Assembly: GCA_964542305.1 (NCBI GenBank)
Contig: CAZITX010000021.1
Coordinates: forward strand, 1-44,371
Length of the DNA stretch: 44,371 bases
Source: DMER64 sp964542305
GTDB taxonomy: Bacteria > Bacteroidota > Bacteroidia > Bacteroidales > UBA932
Direction of reading: 5' to 3'
The position numbers and the translations under genes were made by a program. Shown here one piece after another: positions 7,921 through 14,836 of this stretch; the stretch's first letter is position 1, and the number at the start of each line of letters is the position of its first letter. The notes beneath the pieces are model-generated. The model was not told where the DNA came from. It was given only the letters and a program-made list of their open reading frames with translations, and searched no databases.

Positions 7921-7928
7921 TAACTTTG
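7921..7928 (+). promoter_or_regulatory. -7 box for the membrane protein / regulator / creD operon
   Basis: TAACTTTG matches the Bacteroidota -7 consensus TAnnTTTG and lies 21 bases before the ATG at 7950. No good TTTG -33 box is present at the normal distance; that position is occupied by the solo family B arm, which may have replaced it. Confidence 0.5.
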
Positions 7929-7949
7929 CATCACAAAGCACTTTCAAAC

Positions 7950-8522
7950 ATGAAAAACGAACCTAATACACTCGAGGATATAAAAGCCATCAGAAAGCTG
8001 ATGGAGGAATCTACCCGGTTTCTTTCGCTGAGCGGTTTGTCCGGAGTTATAGCCGGAACAGCAGCTCTTGCCGGAGCCCTTTTGGCCTGGTTGTTTATTG
8101 ATGATACGTGGTCTCTGGCAGGCGTTGCCGCCGTTGTGCTTGTGATCTCGCTGACCTTTGCTTATTTCTTATCAATCAAAAAAGCCAAACGTGATAAAAA
8201 GCATTTCTGGACCCCTGTTTCCCGGAAAATGTTGTTGAACTTGTTTATCCCCCTGGCAACAGGAGGTGCGCTGGCAATAATATTTCTTATAAAGGGTAAC
8301 TTTCAGCTGGTAGTGCCGGTGTTCCTGATTTTTTACGGCCTGGCCTTGATCAATGCCTCAAAGTTTACCCTGGGCGAAATTTTCTACCTGGGTCTGCTTG
8401 AAATCGCGACAGGGCTTCTTGTTACGTTATTTCCGGATCTGTGGCTGATTGGATGGAGCCTTGGATTTGGTGTTTTGCATATTGTATATGGATTGCTGAT
8501 GTACGGTAAATACGGGAAATGA
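7950..8522 (+). CDS. four-helix membrane protein of the creD locus, function unknown
   Basis: A 190-residue protein: a charged N-terminus (MKNEPNTLEDIKAIRKLMEESTRFLSLSG) followed by about six hydrophobic segments (AGTAALAGALLAWLFI; AAVVLVISLTFAYFL; LFIPLATGGALAIIFLI; LVVPVFLIFYGLALI; and two more near the C-terminus). No catalytic motif is visible. Bacteroidota often carry this gene directly before a winged-helix regulator and creD, as here; the stop overlaps the next start (ATGA at 8519-8522). The start at 7950 is preferred over a TTG at 7926 because the latter lies in the promoter. Confidence 0.7.
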   Translation: MKNEPNTLEDIKAIRKLMEESTRFLSLSGLSGVIAGTAALAGALLAWLFIDDTWSLAGVAAVVLVISLTFAYFLSIKKAKRDKKHFWTPVSRKMLLNLFIPLATGGALAIIFLIKGNFQLVVPVFLIFYGLALINASKFTLGEIFYLGLLEIATGLLVTLFPDLWLIGWSLGFGVLHIVYGLLMYGKYGK

Positions 8523-8815
8523 AAGACCTCATAACAAACTTGAACAAAATATTTGAGAGCCGGGTCAGACTGGGGATCATGTCGGTTTTAACGGTTAATG
8601 AATCGTATGATTTCAATAGCCTGAAGGAGGCACTTGCCGTAACCGACGGGAATCTGGCCAGCCACCTGAAAGCACTGGAAAAGGAAGGTATGATCGCCGT
8701 GGAGAAACAATTCATTGACCGCAAACCCAATACAAGCTACTCGGCAACAAAAAAAGGACGCGCCGCTTTTAGTGAACACATCTCGGCTTTGGAAAACCTG
8801 ATCCGGGAGACTTAA
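8519..8815 (+). CDS. winged-helix transcriptional regulator
   Basis: A 98-residue single-domain regulator of the winged-helix DNA-binding type (PF13601-like). The recognition region is ALAVTDGNLASHLKALEKEGMIAVEKQF, followed by a wing (DRKPNTSYSATKKGRAAF) and a C-terminal helix likely used for dimer formation. It overlaps the upstream membrane-protein gene and precedes creD by 52 bases, so it probably controls this small operon. No effector site is obvious. Confidence 0.85.
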   Translation: MKDLITNLNKIFESRVRLGIMSVLTVNESYDFNSLKEALAVTDGNLASHLKALEKEGMIAVEKQFIDRKPNTSYSATKKGRAAFSEHISALENLIRET

Positions 8816-8867
8816 AAATTTTTGCCCCTCCACTTTGAATTACAAAGAACTTTTAAAAACACATATC

Positions 8868-10190
8868 ATGAAAATCGAAATCACAAACCAGGGAAAATGG
8901 TACAATTCCCTCACGTTGAAAATCGCCTTACTGGCTGTTTTGGGATTATTTTTACTCATCCCTTTGCAAATGATCAAAGAGATCATAGAAGACAGGCAAG
9001 CCAATGCAGAAAAAGTACAGGAAGAAATATCCGGCGAATGGGCAAACAGTCAGTGTCTTACGGGCCCGGTGATCAATATCCCGATTCGTACGGTTTCTGC
9101 CGAAGACAAAACCAGAACCGTCACACAGATCTGGCATATACTGCCCGAAGAAATAATCATTGACGGTGACATACTACCGGAGATCAGGTACAGAAGTATT
9201 TATAAAACAGCCGTATACAATGCCAACTTGAAAATCTCAGGGACTTTTGCGATACCGGTGGAATCTGCTTTACCTGTGGCCGAGATTCTATGGAACCAGG
9301 CGTATTATACAGTGGGCATCTCCGACAACAGGGGGCTGAAAGGAGAAATCGAAATGCACGCCGGGGCACGCGCACTCCGGGCAGAACCGGGCGTGAAAGA
9401 CCAGGATGTTTTCAACTCGGGGTTTTCTTTTGCCGAGACGGAGCTTAAACCGGGCAGCACGGTGGCCTTCGATCTGAGCATCACCCTGGCCGGTTCCACC
9501 AGTCTTTCCGTGACCCCTCTCGGCAAAAACACCCATGCCAGTTTGCGATCCGCCTGGGACTCTCCGGGTTTTTACGGGAGCTTCCTTCCCCTTTCCCGAG
9601 TTGTAGATAAAAGCGGGTTTACTGCAGATTGGGAGGTAACCCACCTGAACCGGAACTTTCCCCAGAGCTGGACGGGCAACGCATTTCAGCCGGAAGAAAG
9701 TGCCTTTGGGGTGAACCTGGTGCAACCGGTAGATCATTACCAAAAATCCTGGAGAAGTGCCCGATACGGAATACTTTTTATTGCCCTTACATTTCTCGTT
9801 CTTCTGTTCATAGAGATCAGGGGCAAAAAAACCATCCCGGTCATTCACTACGTATTGGTATCGCTGGCCCTGATACTCTTTTTCTCTCTCTTAACCGCAT
9901 TAAGTGAACAATTGGGATTCAACGCGGCATACCTGGCCGCATCCGGAGCCACTATTGTATTAATCGCTGTCTTCACGGCATTGGTTATTAAAGACAAAAA
10001 AACACCCTGGCTGGTTTTTGGCCTGCTTGTATTGCTTTACGCTTTCATTTACGTATTGCTCACCCTGAATGACTACGCTTTTCTGGCCGGCAATATAGGA
10101 TTGTTCCTTATACTTGCTGTAGTGATGGGAGTGGTGGGGAGGTGGAACCTCCTGCGCCAATTGACCGGACCTAATTTATTAAGTAACTGA
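8868..10190 (+). CDS. creD: CreD-family inner membrane protein with element-derived C-terminus
   Basis: A 440-residue protein of the CreD family: one N-terminal membrane segment (about residues 18-38), a periplasmic domain with the family pattern GPVINIPIR and FSFAETELKPG, then five membrane segments. CreD is linked to cell-envelope stress and beta-lactam response in other bacteria; its biochemical role is unknown. I chose the ATG at 8868 (MKIEITNQGKW) over a TTG at 8835. The final residues, GRWNLLRQLTGPNLLSN, are read from palindromic element A3, replacing the KIDWY-type ending usual in the family. Confidence 0.85.
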   Translation: MKIEITNQGKWYNSLTLKIALLAVLGLFLLIPLQMIKEIIEDRQANAEKVQEEISGEWANSQCLTGPVINIPIRTVSAEDKTRTVTQIWHILPEEIIIDGDILPEIRYRSIYKTAVYNANLKISGTFAIPVESALPVAEILWNQAYYTVGISDNRGLKGEIEMHAGARALRAEPGVKDQDVFNSGFSFAETELKPGSTVAFDLSITLAGSTSLSVTPLGKNTHASLRSAWDSPGFYGSFLPLSRVVDKSGFTADWEVTHLNRNFPQSWTGNAFQPEESAFGVNLVQPVDHYQKSWRSARYGILFIALTFLVLLFIEIRGKKTIPVIHYVLVSLALILFFSLLTALSEQLGFNAAYLAASGATIVLIAVFTALVIKDKKTPWLVFGLLVLLYAFIYVLLTLNDYAFLAGNIGLFLILAVVMGVVGRWNLLRQLTGPNLLSN

Positions 10191-10244
10191 CATACTGCTA
10201 ATTGGAAGTTTAACAGAAAGAATTTGGCGCAGGAGGTTCCACCT
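10140..10244. repeat. palindromic element A3 (105 bp, variant arms)
   Basis: Arms at 10140-10161 and 10223-10244 pair at 21 of 22 positions. The core is GTGGAACCTCCTGCGCC instead of GTGGAACCTTCCGCGCC, and the same changes occur in the opposite arm, so pairing is kept. The 61-base centre is related to that of A2 (shared cct-attt-tta and ctgacatac-like blocks). Total length is again exactly 105 bp. It bridges the 3' ends of creD and the convergent FISUMP lipoprotein gene and supplies creD's stop codon. Confidence 0.9.
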
Positions 10245-10251
10245 TTCACGC

Positions 10252-10896
10252 TTAATCCTTGATACAACGTACGTGGTACCGAAAATTATAGGGGTATTCG
10301 TCCCTGAGAACGTAGCTGTAGGCGTAAGACATATACCTGCCCCAACCGTAATTAGGGCGTTGCTCGGTTGATGTCCACCAATAACCGTCACTACCCGCGT
10401 TGTAAAGGGCAAAGTAGGCACCGGGAAGCGCTGTAAAACCACTTTCATTAGTGGCCCCTTCATTAGGACTAGCCCAATGTGCTATCCCCGCTTCTTTCAA
10501 CTTGCCTCCTGCCACTTCTTCACCTCCAAGGTAATTGGTCAGCGAAGTCCATTCTGTATCAGTAGGTAAATGCCACCCGGCGGGGCAGGCTGTCAAGGCC
10601 GCCGGCCTGTTATACAATACCCCGTCGGTTTGGTAATGGGCCGTTCCTTTTGCCTGATCAACATCGGTGCCGTCATACCAGTAAACGTAATAATGAGGGT
10701 CTGTTAACGACTGAATTGTGGAGGAATTAACCGATGGCAAATAAGCCAGGTTCTGTGCCATCCAAACTTGATCGCCTATGGTTACTATGCGGTATACGTT
10801 GCCGTCACGAATATCTGTGAATGTGTTGGGGTTGTTCCCAGGTGTACAGGAAGACAAGAATACCACTGTGAATAAGAAATAAATAATGTTTTTCAT
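10252..10896 (-). CDS. FISUMP-domain lipoprotein
   Basis: A 214-residue lipoprotein: signal peptide with lipobox FLSSC (Cys about residue 17), then a single Fibrobacter succinogenes major paralogous domain (TIGR02145/PF09603). Domain landmarks are VWMAQNLAYLP, CPAGWHLPTDTEWTSLTNYLGG, GATNESGFTALPG, YWWTSTE and the final RYHVRCIKD. These domains are found on surface lipoproteins; no enzymatic role is known. The domain resembles the C-terminal third of the larger lipoprotein at 12239-13819. Its stop lies seven bases beyond element A3. I see no clear promoter upstream. Confidence 0.85.
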   Translation of the reverse strand: MKNIIYFLFTVVFLSSCTPGNNPNTFTDIRDGNVYRIVTIGDQVWMAQNLAYLPSVNSSTIQSLTDPHYYVYWYDGTDVDQAKGTAHYQTDGVLYNRPAALTACPAGWHLPTDTEWTSLTNYLGGEEVAGGKLKEAGIAHWASPNEGATNESGFTALPGAYFALYNAGSDGYWWTSTEQRPNYGWGRYMSYAYSYVLRDEYPYNFRYHVRCIKD

Positions 10897-11238
10897 ACAT
10901 TTTAGTTTTAAATTTTACTTATGAGACATTATTGGACACGTATTATTACAATCATTTTATGTATTTGGGGTCCTTATAACTCTGTTTAGGTAAAATCGGG
11001 AAAGCCACAACCCTGGCTACCGAATATGTATGGGCAAACGAGAAAACAAATAGAGGATAAAAATGATGTCTTTTACTACGGCTCTATTTTTCAAATATAA
11101 TCTATTAATCAAACATATACAAATACAAACAGTTTTTGCATATGTATCCGGTGTGACACAATAGGACTTCATGAAGAGTTTTCCCGAACCACCTTAGAAG
11201 CAATTATATGTTAACTTTACTTTTTAAATCTTAATAAT
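10897..11238. other. intergenic region between divergent lipoprotein genes
   Basis: This 342-base, AT-rich stretch has no convincing gene, RNA or element. Upstream of the phosphoesterase start there is TAACTTTA (about 11210-11217), one mismatch from a -7 box, which may be its promoter. A short open stretch near 10985-11060 (reading KIGKATTLATEYVW) could be a decayed coding fragment but is too short to claim. Confidence 0.4.
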
Positions 11239-12153
11239 ATGAAAAAAGCAGACAGCATACTCCCGGTTATCGGTTTTATGATCCTTTTAGTATTTGTACA
11301 ATGCAGTCAATTTCCCTCCCGTAACAATAAGGACCAAGAATTCTCTTTTGTATTTATGACGGATATACACCTTAAGCCAGAGTTGCAGGCTGCTGAAGGT
11401 TTTGCCAAGGCAATAGATACGGTTAACGCACTGAATCCTGATTTCGTTTTAACCGGTGGAGACAACATCTTTGATGCCTTACAAGCAGGCTACGGAAGAG
11501 CCGATAGTCTTTATTGCCTTTTCGATAGCCTTTCTAAACGGTTTGAAATGCCTTTATACAAAACCATAGGCAATCATGAAGGGTTTGGATTGCACCCGGC
11601 AAGCGGGATAGATCCCTCACATGAATTCTATGGCAAGAAAATGTACGAAGACCGGATAGGCGATCGTTACTATTCCTTTGACCACAAACACTGGCATTTT
11701 ATTGTTCTAGACGGTATTGAATATACACCGGAACGAAAATATGTAGGCGTTATTGACTCCCTGCAAATGGAATGGTTAAAAGCAGACCTGGAAGCCAATA
11801 AAGAAAAACCGATTGCTGTAAGCACACATATTCCTCTTTTAAGTGTCGGCCAACAGATTTTTGGTGAACCTACAAGCGCGTTTTCCCCCTCCGAAATCAT
11901 AATAAATGCAAAAGAAATTCGGAATCTTCTGGAACAGTATAACGTTAAGCTGGTACTCCAGGGACACCTGCATATGTTGGAAGATGTATTATACAACGGC
12001 ATTCATTATGTCACAGGAGGAGCCGTCTGTGCCAGCTGGTGGCTTGGCCCGCGAAATGGCATGGAAGAAGGATTCCTGAAGATTGATGTTTCCGGAGAGC
12101 AATTCAGCTGGGAATACATAGATTTCAAATGGAGTTTGACTGCGCCACAATAA
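11239..12153 (+). CDS. calcineurin-like metallophosphoesterase lipoprotein with element-derived tail
   Basis: A 304-residue exported protein with a lipoprotein-type signal (LLVFVQCS, Cys about residue 22) and the five metal-binding blocks of the PF00149 family: TDIHL, GGDN, GNHE, STHIPL and GHLH. It should hydrolyse phosphomono- or diesters in the periplasm or at the surface; the substrate is unknown. The last residues, KWSLTAPQ, and the stop codon come from the left arm of palindromic element B1, directly after the SWEYIDF motif where relatives normally end. Confidence 0.88.
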   Translation: MKKADSILPVIGFMILLVFVQCSQFPSRNNKDQEFSFVFMTDIHLKPELQAAEGFAKAIDTVNALNPDFVLTGGDNIFDALQAGYGRADSLYCLFDSLSKRFEMPLYKTIGNHEGFGLHPASGIDPSHEFYGKKMYEDRIGDRYYSFDHKHWHFIVLDGIEYTPERKYVGVIDSLQMEWLKADLEANKEKPIAVSTHIPLLSVGQQIFGEPTSAFSPSEIIINAKEIRNLLEQYNVKLVLQGHLHMLEDVLYNGIHYVTGGAVCASWWLGPRNGMEEGFLKIDVSGEQFSWEYIDFKWSLTAPQ

Positions 12154-12240
12154 TATGCTGCGGGATAACGGGCTGACAATCAAGGCCTTACCCTCCGCCT
12201 TTAAAGGTTGGCGCAGTCAAACTCCATTTCAGGCGCAGTC
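12127..12240. repeat. palindromic element B1 (103 bp plus outer GCGCA motif)
   Basis: Arms at 12127-12148 and 12208-12229 pair at 21 of 22 positions (core ATGGAGTTTGACTGCGCC), with a 59-base centre. The centre matches that of B2 at 45 of 59 positions, including AATCAAGGCCTT and CTCCGCCTTTAAA. Beyond the right arm, three bases and GCGCAGTCAG follow; a comparable GCGCA motif follows B2 and the solo arm at 14282, so it is probably part of the element. It lies between two convergent genes and provides the tail and stop of the phosphoesterase and the stop codon (TGA, 12239-12241) of the opposite gene. Confidence 0.9.
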
Positions 12241-13819
12241 AGTTCCGTACACAACGGACAGAATAGCCGTATCTATTGACGGTGAAGTTTCTGTCAACGT
12301 CATTGTTATAGTAACAGATGTACAGTCTGTAGGAATTAGTACTTGAAGAACCCTCCGAAGAACTCCACCAATAGCCGTAATTGCGCATCTCGGCAACTAC
12401 TCCATCGTGGCTTCGAAACCCTCCCGGAAGGCCGGTAAAACCACTTTCGTTGGTTGCTCCATAATTTGGTTCGTTCCAAAGAGTTGTTCCGGTTTCTTTC
12501 ATTTTGCCACCGGCAACTGATACTCCTCCAAGATAATCCGTCAGTTGTGTCCACTCTGCATCGCTGGGCAGGTGCCAACCCGTGGGACATAAACCTTGTA
12601 CATCACTGGGATTTGCTGTGCTGCTTGAGGCTCCTGCCATGGCTGCCGTCCAGTTATACAACACCCCGTAGGTACTGTAATTGGCCGTGGCTTTGGCTGC
12701 TGCTACATCCGTTCCATCATAACCGTAAACGTAATTATAAGGTTCTGTATCTGATCCTGTGGCAAGCGTACTGACAGCAGGCAAATATGCCAGATTCTCT
12801 GTCATCCAGACCTGAGTACCAATCAGTCTATAACTGTAAGTATTGCTGTCCCGGGAATCTGTAAACTCATTGGTCCACCCGGTATCATCTGCATCAAGGG
12901 TTACAACGTACTTCTTGCCCCTTACGAAGCCGCTATCCGAAAGACCACGAGTAAATGGTACGTCAACTATAAGAGCTGCTTTTTCCACTTCTTTCCAGAT
13001 CCCGTCCGTTGTAATGGCAATCTTGATGTAACCTGTTTGGATACCGGGAAGGACCATCATATAAATGCTCACAGGACTATCGGATAGAGACACCGGAGTG
13101 GTCAGTGTGACAGTTACGTTTTTCGTGGTTCCGCTTGTAGTAATGGCATACGTATTTGTAGACGGAGTCTGAGATAGGTCAATGGTGCCTTCACAAGCCA
13201 GGGGATCGTCCCCGCTCAGGCTAACCTGGGTCAAAGTCCCGCTGCCAACTATCTGGAATTCGATCATGGCAAAGACGTGATTGAATGTCAGGCTTACCGC
13301 TCCGCCTGAAGCAACTGTATCGGGAGTAGCCACCATATAATCCAGTGCTCCAATATGATCCGTATTCCCCGCTGCAGACTGGGTCTGTGCCCATGGCAGG
13401 GAAATGGGCACGGCAGTCTGATTTCCTTCATATGCCGAGTTATAGGGGTAATAGGCATAAAAATGATGATCGGATTCGCTCCCCCAAAACATAGTCCCTG
13501 AAAAATCCGAACTTTTTGCCGAGGTCTGCGCCTCAAAGGCAAGATTATTGGCGGGATTTGCTTCCGGGGTGCCATCACTTGTGGCTTTGGCCTCGGGTGA
13601 AAAGATCCCGATCTTATCCGTAGTGGCCACCCAGTGGGTTTCACTACCGGACAATGTGGTTTTTGTGCCCGGCGCATCCGTCACAAATTGTTCCCGCACT
13701 GTTTCCGCTGTAATACTTATCTCTCCAAGAGAATTATTATCAGGGACTTCCTGCAAAGTACACGCGCTAATGACCGTTATAAATAAAACGGTAGAAAAGA
13801 CTATTATACAAGCTTTCAT
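12239..13819 (-). CDS. fimbrillin-like lipoprotein fused to a C-terminal FISUMP domain
   Basis: A 526-residue lipoprotein. The signal peptide ends in the lipobox VISAC (Cys 20). Residues about 30-315 resemble fimbrillin-family (Mfa-like) proteins: a TKTTLSGSETHWVATTDKIG segment, FYAYYPYN, and LTFNHVFAMIEFQI. Residues about 319-526 are a FISUMP domain (VWMTENLAYLP, CPTGWHLPSDAEW, GATNESGFTGLPGG, YWWSSSE, YSVRCVRN). It is probably a cell-surface or pilus-associated adhesin. I placed the start at 13819, where the signal peptide begins; the frame stays open upstream but overlaps the small gene at 13830-13982. The stop codon lies at the edge of element B1. Confidence 0.82.
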   Translation of the reverse strand: MKACIIVFSTVLFITVISACTLQEVPDNNSLGEISITAETVREQFVTDAPGTKTTLSGSETHWVATTDKIGIFSPEAKATSDGTPEANPANNLAFEAQTSAKSSDFSGTMFWGSESDHHFYAYYPYNSAYEGNQTAVPISLPWAQTQSAAGNTDHIGALDYMVATPDTVASGGAVSLTFNHVFAMIEFQIVGSGTLTQVSLSGDDPLACEGTIDLSQTPSTNTYAITTSGTTKNVTVTLTTPVSLSDSPVSIYMMVLPGIQTGYIKIAITTDGIWKEVEKAALIVDVPFTRGLSDSGFVRGKKYVVTLDADDTGWTNEFTDSRDSNTYSYRLIGTQVWMTENLAYLPAVSTLATGSDTEPYNYVYGYDGTDVAAAKATANYSTYGVLYNWTAAMAGASSSTANPSDVQGLCPTGWHLPSDAEWTQLTDYLGGVSVAGGKMKETGTTLWNEPNYGATNESGFTGLPGGFRSHDGVVAEMRNYGYWWSSSEGSSSTNSYRLYICYYNNDVDRNFTVNRYGYSVRCVRN

Positions 13820-13829
13820 AATACAAAAT

Positions 13830-13982
13830 TTACCAAGATATTGATCCCCAATCATCAGTACTCGAAGAAGCAGCAAAGCCTTTTTCCGGGTTGATCTCAA
13901 AAAAGGTGATTTCAGGCGGAACGTAGTTATCCTGATCTGTCTGGCTGCCAGACATGACACGATTGTTATCTAAATAATTCAT
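13830..13982 (-). CDS. 50-residue peptide upstream of the fimbrillin-like gene
   Basis: A short open reading frame beginning MNYLDNNRVMSGS and ending in the pattern PEITFFEINPEKGFAASSS then TDDWGSISW. This layout (Pro-Glu, alternating hydrophobics, Glu, Gly-Phe-Ala-x-Ser, acidic-Trp end) is what I recognise in small peptides encoded next to fimbrillin or surface-lipoprotein genes in Bacteroidales. It has no signal peptide. The stop is 10 bases before the fimbrillin-like ATG, so the two are very likely one transcript. Function unknown; it may be a substrate or signal for a secretion or modification system. Confidence 0.6.
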   Translation of the reverse strand: MNYLDNNRVMSGSQTDQDNYVPPEITFFEINPEKGFAASSSTDDWGSISW

Positions 13983-14155
13983 TTTATAAGTTTAAATGGG
14001 TTGTCACAGGAATCCCAATACCATTGCTCTGGTATAGGGTAGAATAATTATATAAAACCGGATAATAACAAGGAACAAAACAGGCAACAGAAAAAAGGGG
14101 CTGAGCCTTACACCTTATGGAACGGATAAATATGATGGTCCTCATTAAAAATGTC

Positions 14156-14258
14156 AAATGGAGTTTGACTGCGCCAAAAAAAAACGCCAAAGAATAACAG
14201 GCTGGCAATCAAGGCCTTGCTCTCCGCCTTTAAATCTTGGCGCAGTCAAACTCCATTT
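14156..14258. repeat. palindromic element B2 (103 bp)
   Basis: Perfect 22-bp inverted repeat, arms 14156-14177 and 14237-14258, same core as B1, with a 59-base centre closely related to that of B1. The sequence after the right arm is three bases plus GCGCA, as in B1. It lies in the non-coding stretch between the peptide gene at 13982 and the tRNA terminator. The rest of 13983-14155 shows nothing I can identify. Confidence 0.92.
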
Positions 14259-14281
14259 CGGGCGCACCAAAAGGGGGTCTG

Positions 14282-14311
14282 TGGCGCAGCAAACTCCATT
14301 TGTTGCGCAGC
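14282..14311. repeat. solo family B half-element beside the tRNA terminator
   Basis: TGGCGCAGCAAACTCCATTT resembles the family B right arm (one base missing inside GTCAAA) and is again followed by three bases and GCGCAGC. On its own it forms a near-perfect short palindrome (GCGCAGCAAA against TTTGTTGCGC). It directly abuts the T-tract of the tRNA terminator. Confidence 0.7.
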
Positions 14312-14350
14312 AAAAAAAAGCACCCGCGTAAACGTGAGTGCTTTATTTTT
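14312..14350 (-). terminator. intrinsic terminator of the tRNA gene (possibly bidirectional)
   Basis: On the minus strand AAGCACTCACG, a TTTA loop and CGCGGGTGCTT form a stem with one mismatch and one G-T pair, followed by eight T residues. On the plus strand the same stem is followed by TTTATTTTT, so it could work both ways. It lies just downstream of the tRNA. Confidence 0.8.
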
Positions 14351-14356
14351 AAGGAG

Positions 14357-14431
14357 TGGGCCCAGCTGGGCTTGAACCAGCGACCCCCTGATTATGAGTC
14401 AGGTGCTACTAACCAACTGAGCTATGGGCCC
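14357..14431 (-). tRNA. tRNA with CAU anticodon (Ile2-like, or elongator Met)
   Basis: Full cloverleaf: acceptor GGGCCCA pairs with TGGGCCC, anticodon arm CCTGA-CTCATAA-TCAGG, T arm GCTGG-TTCAAGC-CCAGC, discriminator A, CCA not encoded. The anticodon is CAT. The T arm and flanking bases (GGTCGCTGGTTCAAG) resemble isoleucine tRNA-Ile2, whose C34 is changed to lysidine, but elongator Met cannot be excluded. The D arm has an extra T (TTAGTAGC where TTAGAGC is usual), leaving three D-stem pairs instead of four. It lies downstream of rpsJ but has its own -7 box. Confidence 0.93.
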
Positions 14432-14443
14432 CCTTTTCGCGTA

Positions 14444-14451
14444 CAAATATA
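14444..14451 (-). promoter_or_regulatory. -7 box for the tRNA gene
   Basis: TATATTTG on the minus strand, 12 bases before the mature tRNA 5' end. A TTTT, not TTTG, lies about 20 bases upstream. This suggests the tRNA is expressed independently of the ribosomal genes before it. Confidence 0.6.
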
Positions 14452-14506
14452 CACGAAAGGTATGTTATAATAAAATCCAGATCAAAGAGCGAAAGCGTAA
14501 AATACG

Positions 14507-14812
14507 TCAGACTTTGATTTCAACCTCAACGCCGCTGGGCAATTCCAGTTTCATTAAGGCATCCACCGTCTTGGGGGTAGAGCTGTAAATATCCAGCAGG
14601 CGGCGGAATGAGTTCAATTCAAACTGTTCGCGTGCTTTTTTATTTACGAATGTTGCCCGGTTGACCGTAAAGATCTTTTTATTAGTGGGCAGGGGAATGG
14701 GGCCGCTTACAACGGCACCGGTAGCCTTGACGGTTTTCACGATTTTATCGGCAGATTTATCTACCAACATGTGATCGTAAGATTTTAATTTGATTCTGAT
14801 TTTTTGGCTCAT
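14507..14812 (-). CDS. rpsJ: 30S ribosomal protein S10
   Basis: A 101-residue protein with S10 landmarks: IRIKLKSYDHMLVDKSADKIV, GPIPLPTNKKIFTVNRATFVNKKAREQFE and the C-terminal LPSGVEVEIKV. It is the last gene of the rpsL-rpsG-fusA-rpsJ cluster here. In most Bacteroidales rplC, rplD and the rest of the S10 operon follow directly; in this window a tRNA and surface-protein genes follow instead. Confidence 0.97.
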   Translation of the reverse strand: MSQKIRIKLKSYDHMLVDKSADKIVKTVKATGAVVSGPIPLPTNKKIFTVNRATFVNKKAREQFELNSFRRLLDIYSSTPKTVDALMKLELPSGVEVEIKV

Positions 14813-14836
14813 TTTATTATGTATTAACCAAGTATA

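Noticed and set aside
10985..11060. Short coding fragment in the 10897-11238 gap
   Set aside because: Only about 25 codons, no start or recognisable family.
3619..14258. Integron attC sites
   Set aside because: Arms are long and nearly perfect, lack the GTTRRRY/RYYYAAC core sites, and no integrase or cassette array is present.
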